NCBI RefSeq assembly: GCF_029873635.1
Contig: NC_080423.1
Span: forward strand, 95,203,191-95,267,190
Origin: Malania oleifera
Lineage: Eukaryota > Streptophyta > Magnoliopsida > Santalales > Ximeniaceae
Length of the DNA stretch: 64,000 nucleotides
Direction: 5' to 3'
Shown here: positions 12,801 through 23,595 of the stretch, piece by piece
How the letters are laid out: every line of letters starts with the position of its first letter
Position numbering within the stretch: position 1 is the stretch's first letter
Position numbers and translations under genes: made by a program
The notes under the pieces: generated by a model
What the model was told of the DNA's origin: nothing
The model's input: the letters and a program-made list of their open reading frames with translations, nothing else
The model's database searches: none

Positions 12801-13739
12801 AAGAAAATGCTTAGTGATGCAGACACATATTATCAATGGGTTTGCTTCATATAGCACAATTGATACACAAAACTATGTAAAAATCTTCAAAGTATTCTCA
12901 TATAACAATCATGTTCTAACTCAAAAATCATATCTACTGAGCCACTTGACCCTTAAAAATTTAAGTAACAACTCAAAGTATTCAAAGTTTTTTTATTTTT
13001 CTAAACTTGGAGCTAATTACTGTTTACCTGTTAAGAAAAGGGCTCTCACGCTCATCATTTTTACCTATTAAAAAATGCTTTTAAGCTCATCATTCTCCAA
13101 TGATATTTGTAAGAGAACAGATGGAGATTCAAAGACTCAAAAACTATCATACTTTTTTGACCCAGAAAAAATAATAGGGAAAATAGTGGCACTTTCACTC
13201 TGATTCACTTTATGAGTGATAAGTCTTGTCTTGCCTGTCATTATTAAACTATTATACAAATCTAGTAATGATATCTCAATTGAATCTGTGGCTGGAAAGG
13301 AAGCTTCTGCACTGCAAAAATTGCTTGCCACATTGCACATGTATCTTGATGTAGATGGAGCGCAGGTAATAATTTGGAGAGAGCAAAAATATCAGCTCCA
13401 TCAATTAAATAAATACAAAACCATAATGCCATGCATTTTTTTTTTTTTTTTCAATTAATCAGGTTTCTTATGCAAATGTGTGTGGGAATTGGGATAGAAA
13501 TTTGTGAGAATTTTGATAAAATATAAATAAAATTTATTTTATTTTATTCAAGCTTAAATTTATGTTTCCAAACACAAAATAAATATATTTTAAAATTATA
13601 TATTAAAATGAGTTTGTAGCTGTCATAGTTTTAAAAGATGCATAATTCGTGTTAAAATTAAAGTGGATAAAAAATAAAGAAAAGAATTAGATTTTAAAAA
13701 CATAATTATATTTACCATTGGAGAAGATGGGTACGGCTT
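12801..13739. other. Non-coding stretch with one exon-like fragment
   Basis: Mostly AT-rich. The segment 13255-13366 can be read as an open exon, SNDISIESVAGKEASALQKL and following residues, ending at CAG|GTAATA, a good splice donor. A possible acceptor is AAATCTAG at about 13257-13264. No neighbouring exon is recognised on either side and I do not recognise the protein, so it could be a captured gene fragment or chance. Confidence 0.25.
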
Positions 13740-14042
13740 ATATGAGGTATGTTTAGCGGATTTCCTGTTGGTTTTGATCTATACTTTATGTTATTTATCT
13801 TTTATTTGTTTTGTTGCGAGATATTTGTTTTGTAGGTCATTATTTTGTTTTGATTTGATTAGTTTTGTAATCTTATTTTGGCTGAATGTTGGTGTTGTTA
13901 TTTGGAAGGCCTTTAAAGGTTTGTCTTTTGTTTCTCCCTTTAAAATCTTGTAATCATGGTATTCTTCCGTCAAAAGTGAGGGTTTATCAATAAATAAATG
14001 GAGGTTCCGCCCTTCTTATAAAAAAAAATAATAAAAAAAAAA
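13740..14042 (+). mobile_element. 5'-truncated LINE (L1-type) 3' tail
   Basis: The end of this segment reads CTTGTAATCATGGTATTC, then a TCAAAAGTGAGGG block, then ATAAATAAATGGAGGTTC and an A-rich tail (about 14020-14042). The same order recurs at 37560-37660. This 3' UTR pattern with poly(A) is typical of plant L1-type LINEs. The TTTTGTTTTGATTTG-rich part upstream belongs to it, and the 5' limit is approximate. No RT is present and no TSD was resolved. Confidence 0.6.
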
Positions 14043-14360
14043 CTTTTAATTAATATTTCCATTAACACCTCAATTTCTACATAATTTTTACTTTTTTCAA
14101 AAAAAGGGGCTACAAAGCATCCACGTAGTATGTGTCTAACATGTTCCTTAAGGAATATCCATGAACAATGACATTCTAGTATTGTAGCCAACACATAATT
14201 TGGGAGAGATAGAAGGAGAATGAAGGAAGAAAGGGAGAGAAGGAGATTGGAGGAAGGGCAAATCACACGTTTACCATCAATTCAAACTCAACAACAACCT
14301 GCTCGTACATGTCACACACCATATAAAAGAAAGCATCAACCAATAGTTGAAATTATATGT
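14043..14360. other. Intergenic DNA up to the truncated gypsy LTR
   Basis: No gene seen. It holds a GA-rich stretch (14205-14260) and ends in TATGT (14356-14360), the same 5 bp that follow the 3' LTR at 29586-29590. Confidence 0.45.
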
Positions 14361-15046
14361 CAACAACAGCAGACCTCGTCGACGAATATCCTGCCTTCGT
14401 CGACGAGTGTTCTTCTAGAGATTGTCGACGAAATTCAGTCCCTCGCCGACGAAGAAATCTCGAGTGAGTAAAGTTCAGATTTTAAGTTTCGTTGACAAAT
14501 GTACCCTCTTGTCAACGAAGTTCCGTCTATGACTCATCGACGAAACCTGTCTTCTCATCGACGAAGCCACGTGGCAACTTTGAGTATAAAAGGAACCAGG
14601 GAAGCTTCCTCGTGAAGAAATTCATTTTTCTCCATTTTTTTCTCTCTCTAAAATGCTTCCTCTCCTTTCTCTCTTCAAATCCTGCCCGAATTCAGCCCGA
14701 ATCGACAAACGGAGACTGCTGCGGTGTTCTAGAGAAGATTCTTTACACATCTAGCAGAACAGATTTCTAAATTTGGCTTTTTAGGAAACGCTCTAAAGTT
14801 GAGGTAAGGGTTAAGATTCTTAGTTTTAGGGTTTTAAATGCTTATTTGAGATTTATAGGTTAAGGAAATGCAGAAATAGTAGGTTACTTAGGGTTTATCT
14901 CATTAAACTAGGGTTTTTGATTTAGGGTTGGGGTGAACACCATAGGCATCTTTTGGGGTTCCTGTTGGCGTAGTTCAAGAAAGCAGGTAAGGGGGAATAT
15001 ATATATTAAACCAAGTTTTATGAATTAAATAGATAAATGGATTATG

Positions 15047-15092
<46 letters not shown>

Positions 15093-16720
15093 GTTTTCGT
15101 ATGGGTTTAAAATACCAACCGTTTAAATTATGATTTATGAGCCTAGGGCTGTTTTATTACATATGTATTTGTGAAAATGGACTAATGAAAGTGAAAAAAT
15201 TTTCAAGATAATTTTGTTAGAAATGAAAGGTATATTTTTAGTATATGAATGACAAATGAGGGTTCACTTATTTTACAAAACATGTTTGAAATATATTACT
15301 AAATTGTGTGGCATGAGTAAAATGAAAATTCTATGTTGAATTATGTTATATGTATGAGATACAGGTTATACAAGAAATGCAATGAGAATGAAAATGTTAT
15401 ATGAACTATACTGCATGTGACTGTTAATGCAACCATGTAAATGATGAACAGCTGAAAGGAGCTATAGACTAACTGATAAACAGCTAAAGGGAGCTGTAGT
15501 AACAAATTTAGCGCATATCTATTTGGACTAACTGATATACGGCTAAAAGGAGTTGTAGTACGAATGTAGGAAATGAAATGAAATGAAAGGGAAATGAAAT
15601 AGAAATGAAATGTAAAATGTGAACAATGTAAAATGAAAAAGAGCCACGTAAAGTGAAATACTATGAAATGTCAAAGTTAAGAACATGAACAGATGAGAGA
15701 TACAGAATAATGACAAAAAAGAATAATGTATTACAGTAGTATTAGTATATGCTAGTATAACATGGTACGTGTTTTGGGCAAGGCAAACTCTTTGCCCGAG
15801 GGCTTGCTAAGAAAGACGAGTGCCCTAGTAGGTATCAGATGTAGCAGTAGGTTGCATAACGAAATAGGGCAGAGGAGAATTACTTGTATGGGCAGGTAAA
15901 TTTCTTTATTCTCGGGAGCCTTTGCTGGTAAACCTTTATTTGAACTGTGTGAGTACGAGATTACTCTTTCACTTGAGGGCTTACTGAGTAAGGTAAGTGC
16001 CCTGATATGCTTCAGTTGTGACCACTGGTTGCCTAAAGTATCAGAGCAGAGGGGTGCTACTTGTATGGGCGGGTAATCACCCCAATCCTTAGGTATTCTT
16101 GTGGGTAAAATACCTTACATGTGTTTGATCAGGTTTGAGAAAGGAATTTAGAAATTATGGTAATAATTTACAAATGATGAATACATATACATATGTTATT
16201 TACAAACCTCATGTTGGCCACACGATGATTTAATATATTGTTTCTTCCCTTACTAAGATGTGTCTTACCCAAATACAAATTTATCTTTTTTAGGACCTCC
16301 ACGTGATTGAGCTTAGAAAGCTCGGGATCATTATAGCATTTTTGGATATAGAAAGGAAAAGGGTATAACTATGATGATACTTTTGGGATGTATAAATTTA
16401 TGTTTTATATTTTGTGTTTTAAGTCTTTTGAGTTGTGAATATTGGAAGTTGTGGATATTGTTTTTGGAGATATGTATATATGTGAATACAAGTAGAGAAA
16501 TGGTTTATTTTGGAATGTAGAAAGATGTAGAAAACTCTGGTATTATATTGATTAAGGATTGTAGTTAGGTTTTCCATTGTGTAATTGTTAATGGAATAAC
16601 AGGTACAGGAAAATGAATTACGTGGCACCTGGGTCCCACTAGGCGGATTCGGGGAGCATTGAAGCATGGTTTATTCAAGTATAACGCACCAGACCAAGTT
16701 TTTGAGTTTGGGGCGTTACA
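14361..16720 (+). repeat. 5' LTR of the outer gypsy element, 5'-truncated
   Basis: From about CAACAGCAGACCTCGTCGAC onward this matches the LTR at 24815 and beyond, through the TATA box, the (TA)n run (15047-15086), the GATGAACAGCTGAAAGGAGC repeats (about 15445-15560) and the conserved TTACTAAGATGTGTCTTACC block (16250-16270), to the end GGGGCGTTACA at 16720. The first ~100 bp present in the 3' LTR (24712-24814) are missing here. The repeats near 15445-15560 are three variants of CTGATxxACxGCTAAAxGGAG. Confidence 0.8.
14375..14591 (+). promoter_or_regulatory. LTR promoter: palindrome array, G-box and TATA box
   Basis: About eight variants of TTCGTCGACGAA lie at 14375-14567, followed directly by CACGTGGC (14568-14575, a G-box/ABRE-type core) and TATAAAA (14585-14591). 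The same order is kept in the 3' LTR, with CACGTGGC at 25017-25024 and TATAAAA at 25034-25040. G-box and TATA functions are general plant knowledge. The role of the palindromes is unknown. Confidence 0.6.
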
Positions 16721-16723
16721 TTT

Positions 16724-16735
16724 TGGTATCAAAGC
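16724..16735 (+). other. Primer binding site (tRNA-Met type) of the outer gypsy element
   Basis: TGGTATCAAAGC starts 3 bp after the LTR end (TTACA, 16716-16720). It differs by one base from TGGTATCAGAGC, the usual site complementary to the initiator tRNA-Met 3' end. Confidence 0.75.
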
Positions 16736-16957
16736 AATAGGTTTTGGGTACTATAAACTTAGGAATGATTTATACCGGAGTATAGGAATCAGTTAGGATG
16801 AGGATACTAGATGGATAGGTTAGGTGTTGAAAAGTATAGGATTTTGTTTTGTAGTCTAGAGGTGGAAATACGTCGACGATTTCTTGTGATTTTTTTTTGA
16901 AGCAGTCGATGGCCTCAAAAAAGTTACAATAAACCTTAGATGATTTCGTTTCTGAGC

Positions 16958-17209
16958 TGTAAGAACCCGAAATAATTAAAAAATGAATTTCTGCAGATTT
17001 CGTCGACGAAGGCAGAAGACTTTTCGTCGACGAAATTTAGAGGGTTCGTTGATGAAGAGAAGCCGAAAGGTCTGAAGAAATTGAAATATTAGACTTCGTC
17101 GACAAGGCGGTCGACATCCGCAACGAAATACTCGACTTTTCGTCGACGAAAACTGGGCAGGTCAAAGGGGAATAAAAGGAAAATTTTGTTTCTTCTTCAT
17201 TAAGTTTTC

Positions 17210-17270
<61 letters not shown>

Positions 17271-18860
17271 AACTCTCTCTCTCTCTAGATTTCCTCGCTG
17301 GTCGTCAATAAAATCGAAAATCTGAGGTTACCACGAGAATCGTGGAAGGATTCTCTACAACTTCTGCGGATCAGAATCTCGTTTTGGAGATTTTTTGGTT
17401 TCGGCATAAAATTGAGGTAAGGCTCGGTTTTCATTTCTGATCTAGTAGTTTTGTAGAAGATGGTCTCATGAGTATATTCTATATTGGGATTTGTAGGTTT
17501 TGGAACTCGGTTCTCTGTTTAGGAGCCTTGGAGTTTGGGTTTTGCTTACGGGGTTGAGGTAAGGGGAAACTGTGTTATGTTAGTTATTTTTGAAATCGGA
17601 CTCGGTGGAACTGTGGTCCACAGTCTTGCAGTCTTGCATGTGTTTTGACTACTCATTTGGGGGGATCTAACAGGAAAAATATAGGTTTTTCATTATTATA
17701 GTTTTGGAAAAAAGGGGGTGACGTGCTGCATCCTTGGTTTTGATGAAAACCTATGTATATATGTGATTTATACTGCGTGAATGGGACGACCGTGCCTTGA
17801 CTTTGTATAAACTGTATTTGTTTGGAAAACCATGATTTAGATTACCAAATGGGTGTGGTTTGATTGGTTATATGAGCATGCATGTGTGTGTGATATGTTG
17901 AAATGCTAGTAGGAATACGGTTCCGAAATTATTCCAGGTATTGAGAGTGTCCGACTCTGTATCCGAGGGCGTATGTAATCGCTGGCCATAGATTGGCAAG
18001 AGTGTCCGGCTCTATATCCGAGATCATGAGCCTATCTTGCAGATCAGGCCGCAGGGTGTGGATCCATCATTTGAGCGCCGGTACGATGCCATGGGAGTCG
18101 AGGACTAGCCATGTGCCGGTTAGCGCCATGCTTCGCGGGTTGGCTGCGGCCAATGCCGGAATGCAGATTCGACTTCGTGCAGAAGAGTGTGACGACACTG
18201 TGTTGATCAGGTGTTGTGTATATGATGGGACTGAGCTGATGTGATCGCCTGTCCTTGTGATCGGTGTATTGATAGAGCTGAGCTGATGAGATTGCCAGTT
18301 TTGGTTACCAGATTACTAATCATATGTTGTGTGTGCTTGTAAGCACTATGTGAATTAGTACTGGATTGCATTTAACTGCGTGTATGTTTTGCCATGATGA
18401 CACTCAAATGCCACACACTGATATAACCTGTGTTCTTCCTTACTGATAGGTGTCTCATCCCTACTGTACGTATATTTTTACAGGTCCTTCGAGTAACCGG
18501 AGCTAACATCCTAATGTGGGGAGCATAGAGGCCGGTGTACATTGTTAGCGCTTGGGTAAGTACTAAGGCTGTAGATTTGTTGGGTTGCCATTGAGGGTTG
18601 TTTTTGGGCACCCGGTTTTATGTTTTGTTAGAGCTATGTTCTGCTCTTGTATAGACTCTGGTATGGTACTGCATATATGATATATCAATGATTTTTTGCT
18701 GCATATATAATTGTGTTTGGATGCTGTTTAGGGTGCCTGGGAACCCCACGGGGTCAGACCCTCATCCATTGTACTGTAACTTTTGATGGTTGTATGATAT
18801 AGGGACAGGATAGGTTATATTCTCACCTCCGGGTCCCATTTCCAGGTTTGGGGCGTGACA
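16958..18860 (+). mobile_element. Solo Ty3-gypsy LTR with 5-bp TSD (TGAGC)
   Basis: It starts TGTAAGAACCCG (16958) and ends GGGGCGTGACA (18860), with TGAGC at 16953-16957 and again at 18861-18865. It is 1.9 kb with no coding sequence. Three perfect TTCGTCGACGAA copies lie at 16999-17010, 17023-17034 and 17139-17150, then a TATA-like AATAAAAGG (about 17170) and a (CT)n run at 17213-17269 in the likely transcribed leader. A diverged inverted relative is the LTR at 57911-59588, which has (GA)n at the matching place. It interrupts the leader of the outer gypsy element, so it inserted later. Confidence 0.88.
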
Positions 18861-18978
18861 TGAGCTGTGATATTAGTCCAAAATTGAAAAGTTGAGTGTA
18901 TGTTGGATTTAGATTAATGATTATGTTGAGTAGATTATGATAATGGAATTCTTATCCCTTTTCTGTTCTATTTTCAGA

Positions 18979-19353
18979 ATGGATCCTAGGGATGAGGATG
19001 TAGAGGCTGAAGGAAGAGATGATTTAGAGACTTCCAGTGAAGAGGATATTGATACCTCTACAATGCTGCGAGGTATAGCCTGCAGGTTAGAGTCGAAATG
19101 AGGAAGGATACTAGAGGGCAGAACTGTCCACCTGCAGGTCAGGGCTGCAACATCAAGGAGTTTATAAGAATGACCCCTCCAGCCTTCGCATGAGGACCTG
19201 ATCCAGTGGCTGCAAGGAATTGGGTACAGGAGATAGAGGAGATCATGGTTGTACTCGACTGCACGGACAAGCAGAATGGCCATAATGCCACATTTAAAAT
19301 GACTAGAGATGCAAAACGCTAGTGGCTTTCTGTGAAGCTACTAGAGGAGCAGA
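18979..19353 (+). pseudogene. gypsy gag fragment of the outer element
   Basis: ATG at 18979 opens MDPRDEDVEAEGRDDLETSS, which stops at TGA 19099-19101. Further on, EIEEIMVVLDCTDKQNGHNA followed by TFKMTRDAKR and WLSVKLLEEQ matches the conserved core of plant gypsy gag. A TAG at 19320-19322 sits where a Trp of the RWW motif is expected, consistent with a G to A change. The reading frame shifts at least once between the two parts. The gag is cut off at 19353 by the LTR of the inverted inner element. Confidence 0.7.
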
Positions 19354-20325
19354 TGATGTAGGACGAGAATGGTCGACCTATGTCTTACGATTCAACCCTC
19401 ACACAAGCACATACACTTAAACACTATAATTTAAGAATTTAATTATTTGAACCTAAACACAATAAATCATGTTTTATTTCACATGTTCAAGGATTTTCAA
19501 AAGGTGTATGACTTGTCCAACAATTAAGTCCCAATTGGTTCTTTCACAAAGGAATCAAGTTATATGCTAAAAAGTTGTTATTTCAAAGATTCAAGAATAA
19601 AAGTTCTATGTTAGCAAACTAATATTCATACAATTGATTTTAACTAGCAAGTACCAATATTGCAATCTATGGATCAAATGGGCTATTCAAAGATGTGATT
19701 TTAATCTACTAGTAAGGGTCCACCAGATATAGCAAAAGATTCAAGCACAAGTACTGAAGTTACCAAGGAATTGGTTTGGATGACTTGACGTTGTTCCACA
19801 CGTAGTTAGGTCACACCGTAGGTCCTTCGTACAAGTTTTGAATCACAAGATGAACACAACAATAAAGTATAGATGATGATCGTCGTGTGGGTGTATGAAG
19901 ATGCTGGCCGTGTGGTGTTGATGGGGGCCGTGAGAGTATTAGATGGAGGAAGGGTTGATAGAGTCGTTGGATAGTTTAGTGGTCTCTCACCACTTGATCT
20001 CCGAAGAGAACGTCGTAGCCTCACACTACTCACTCACAAAGAGAGGAACAAGCTTTACAAGCTCAAGCAAAGAGATGTTTCTTCAATATTCAACTTCAAC
20101 TTCATATCTCTTGTTTTTACAATAAGAAAGCTATTTATAGGCATAGCCTGGGAGACAAAACACTAAACACTCAACAACTTTTAATAACAACTCTCAACAA
20201 CTTTCAACAACTATTAGCATAACACAATTAATACTTACTAAAAAAACAAGGAACTCCAACTTATAAGTACACAAGTCAAGCTTAGTTGTCTTGCATTATT
20301 ACAATTCAAATTTGAAATTTAAACA
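19354..20325 (-). repeat. 3' LTR of the inner gypsy element
   Basis: On the + strand it begins TGATGTAGGACGAGAATGG and ends TTTAAACA. The minus strand carries CTATAAATAG (about 20131-20140), a likely TATA box. It matches 23596-24553. Confidence 0.8.
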
Positions 20326-20591
20326 TATTCCAAAAGGAAGGCCAAAACTGTGTGGGACCCATTGGAGCCATGTGGGGCCCACATGGGTTTTGAGTTGGAC
20401 TTTGCTTCAATACTTCACTTGGGTCTTTAAGCACCTAATAATCTTGAAATAACATATCCTCAAAAAATATAAATTAACACAATAGCAAAGTCTTCACATA
20501 AAAATAGTCTTCCATCAAAGAAGTAGAAGATCTTCAACTAATCTCATGTGTTCCTGCAAAATAGATATAAACAATAGTGGACATCTGGAGG

Positions 20592-21516
20592 TCATCCACG
20601 TGTCACCATGTCAGCAAAGGAGTGGACATCGGGAGGTTGTCCATGTGTCATCATATCAGTAAAAGGGATACGTAAGGCATGTTGATCCCCATCATCTCTC
20701 CCGGGCCCAAAAGAATTCTTCTCCGAAGATTTAGAGATGATGTATTGGGAATACAATTCTAAAGTGCGATGAAGAAGGTCTTCTTTAAGTATCCAGCTTC
20801 TCTCAGTAAGTGGCTTGTCTCTCCACTTGACAAAGAACTTTTGATATGATCCTGCTCGTGTGAACTTTAGCTTGTCATCCAAGATTACATCAAGGTACTT
20901 GGGCATGGGTAAGGGTAGAGGCAAAGGCAATTTCAGGTTTTCAGGGTCAAAAGGAGTGGGAAATGCAGTGGGGTCACCTGCAGGGTTAGAATTTGAAGGT
21001 TCTATAAAATATGATGCTACAAGAAAAAGGGTTAGATTTTCAACATTAAAAACATTGCCCATGCTAAAATCAATAGGAATATTAAGCATGTGCATCAGAA
21101 CTAGTTTTCTTGAAAATTTTGAAATTATCCATCTAGTCAGCATGTAACTTCCTCACCTTTCCTACAGGAATTAGCTCAAGACGAATATGGACTATAACCA
21201 TATCACCCTTTGAAAATTCTTTCAACATGCAATGTATGTCAGCAGTAGATTTATAATGTTCATGATTCAAATTAACCTTCATTCTTATTTCAGAGTGTAG
21301 ATTGTGTATATGCTTTGAAAAAGCATCAGTTGGCTCGCTCACTCTAGACTTGAGTGGTAGTGGAATAAGATCTACAGGCTTTCTAGGACTATATCTTGTA
21401 ATAACCTGAAATGGGCTGAGTACTGCGGTCCTATCTACTGAACTACTGAATGCAAAATTGGCCACATGAAGGCATAAATCCCAAGATATAATGTTTTCAA
21501 CTACCATACATCTCAA
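20592..21516 (-). pseudogene. gypsy integrase C-terminal half and chromodomain-like tail
   Basis: ORF 21516-21133 (minus) covers WDLCLHVANFAFSSSVDRTA and SPFQVITRYSPRKPVDLIPL, the region after the integrase catalytic core. ORF 21143-20592 continues out of frame with GNVFNVENLTLFLV, then QKFFVKWRDKPLTERSWI, a chromodomain-type motif found at the C-terminus of chromovirus integrases, and SSEKNSFGPGRDDGD near the end. A frameshift near 21140 separates the two ORFs. The chromodomain in this clade directs insertion to heterochromatin. The product here would be non-functional. Confidence 0.72.
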
Positions 21517-21561
21517 TAGGTCCCTAAGGCTCCTATTTACTAGTTCAACTTGACAATTAGT

Positions 21562-23169
21562 TTAGGGGTAGTAAGAACTAGAACATTTAAGTTTGGTGCC
21601 TAACATGGTCCTTAAGGCTTTCAAGAAGTAACCTATGAGTTGTACATCTTTATTTGAAACAATGGTTTGGAGAAACCTATGCTCGATGACAATCTTGTTG
21701 GTTGCTCTATCATTGATGCATGTGCTCAAAGTGTTATCTTCCTTAGGATTAGGGAAAGTAGGGCAGGCAAGTGGACCTAAACTCTTATGAACAAAGTCAT
21801 GTTCATTCAATTCATTCACTTGTTTAAGCTCCTCATGTTCTATTGGGTTCATTCTATGATGTGGTAAATGAGGTAGAGATGAATAAGGAACAAGGTTAGT
21901 GATATGTTGATTATCTCTCATGGGAGATGACTCACTAGGTGACTTAGGGATGACATCCTTAAACTCAAAAGGTAGGGATGATACTTCTACGGGTGTTTCT
22001 TTCTCAGAAAAGGCCGTTTTAGTCTCCTTAGTAACAACCACCAACACTTCTTGTGTATCTTGACTTTCCTGCTCAAACAGCTCTTCACTTATGATATTCA
22101 AGGTTTCTCCACTTGTTTCTTTATTTTCCATCTTCTTTTTCTCACCATCTTCTTTATCAAGTGCCAAGTTCCTAGTGGGACATTGTTTGGGAAAGTGTCC
22201 TTGTTTATGGCACCTGAAGCACACTGCACTGCCAGAACTCTGGTGAGAGGATCCAGTCATAGGTGCTTTCCCTTTGTCCATAGGTTTTTGGACTGTGGGA
22301 TTGCTCCCTTGGGAAGTGACTTGACCTGATTGCACTGGTCGGGACTTTTCATAACTTTGAATCTAGTAAGAGTATGACTCATTGGAAGAGGTATCAAACC
22401 GTTTTCCCATGGGCTCTTTAGTCCTTTGCTCAAAGTTATAAGCTAAAGTATAGGCATGTTCAAGGGACTTCATGTGATATGGGAATAGTTTTCTCCTCAG
22501 TTCAGGCTTTAGTCCTAGTCAAAATCGGGAGGTCTATTGACTATCAGTCTCATAGACACCACATCTTACAGTCAGCTTATCGAATTGATTCATATATTCT
22601 AGAATAGTCATGCTACCTTGACACAAGTCATAAAGCTGATCTATAAGGTGCTCTCTATATTTAAGGGGTGCATACTTCTCCCTTAATCTGTCCTTCATTA
22701 GATCCCAATGCTCAATGGGTCTATGGTTTAACCTCGCTTCTTGCCTCTCAACATTTATCCAATGGAGTTTGGCTTGCCCGGTTAGTCTCATTTTTGCAAA
22801 CCTCACTCGGTGTGAGTCATGCATCTTACACCACTCAAAATAGGCATCCATTCCAGTCAACCAATATTGGAAGACTTTAGGATCCTTTTGTCCATCAAAG
22901 GTGGGGGCTTCTATCCTCACTTCATCATTGTGAGGATCACGACAGTCCCTACGGCAAGGTCTCCTAATATAAAGGTCATCAACGTCATAGTCCTCATCAT
23001 CCCAATGTTGGGCATAGGGCTCATGACGTGGGGGTATCCTAGAAATGTCATATTGGCAACTCACTTGCCTTTGTAGAGGGAGGGAAGGTCTTTCTCTAGG
23101 AGTCATAAGTGGCTCTCTCTCAACATGAATCCTATGACCTCGATAAGGATTCCCGACTTGAGTAGACAT
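21562..23169 (-). pseudogene. gypsy gag with CCHC knuckle, fused to RT start and integrase piece
   Basis: Gag starts MSTQVGNPYRGHRIHVEREP at 23169 and runs to a TAG at 22534-22536. The frame continues unshifted through TGA 22519-22521 and TAG 22363-22365 into ORF 22335-21562. That ORF has the knuckle CFRCHKQGHFPKQC (about 22220-22180), a charged linker, then HHRMNPIEHEELKQVNEL (start of gypsy RT), and abruptly TIVSNKDVQLIGYFLKAL (integrase core). The join at about 21675 lies inside one open frame, so the deletion kept the frame. The ORF ends at a stop right after SSSYYP, where a Gln is usual. Confidence 0.75.
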
Positions 23170-23580
23170 CCTAGGAGTTGGGAAAGGATTCAGAGAGCAC
23201 TATAGCAGCCCTTTGGAATGGTGTTTGGTTACACAAGGTAAAGTCAAATGTAAACGTAACATAACTAAGGTTCAAATACCCAAAATTCAGAGTATAGGTG
23301 GGCTGTTCTGGGCAAAATCGTCACCCGTTTTTCTGGAAACCCAAGAGCTGCTAAAGGATTTTCAATTACAAACATATTTCAGTATTTAGGATATAACTTT
23401 TTCTACAAAACTCCAAATACGGCGATCTTGGTGTCAAAAGAAAGCTAAGAAAATTTCTCACAACTTTTGTGTTTAAGGTTTTGGAAGATGAGAAGGTTTT
23501 GATATCAAAAATTGCACATCAATTTGGAAAACGAAAAATGAAGATGTTGGGACTTAGAGGGTTCGCCTAATTCGAACCTG

Positions 23581-23592
23581 TCTCTGATACCA
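23581..23592 (-). other. Primer binding site of the inner gypsy element
   Basis: On the minus strand this reads TGGTATCAGAGA, three bases inside the LTR edge at 23596. It is a tRNA-Met type site and fixes the element's orientation as minus. Confidence 0.75.
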
Positions 23593-23595
23593 AGA

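Noticed and set aside
17993-18244. 83-codon ORF inside the solo LTR
   Set aside because: It lies in the GC-richer part of an LTR, has no recognisable content, and is disrupted in the related inverted LTR at 57911-59588.
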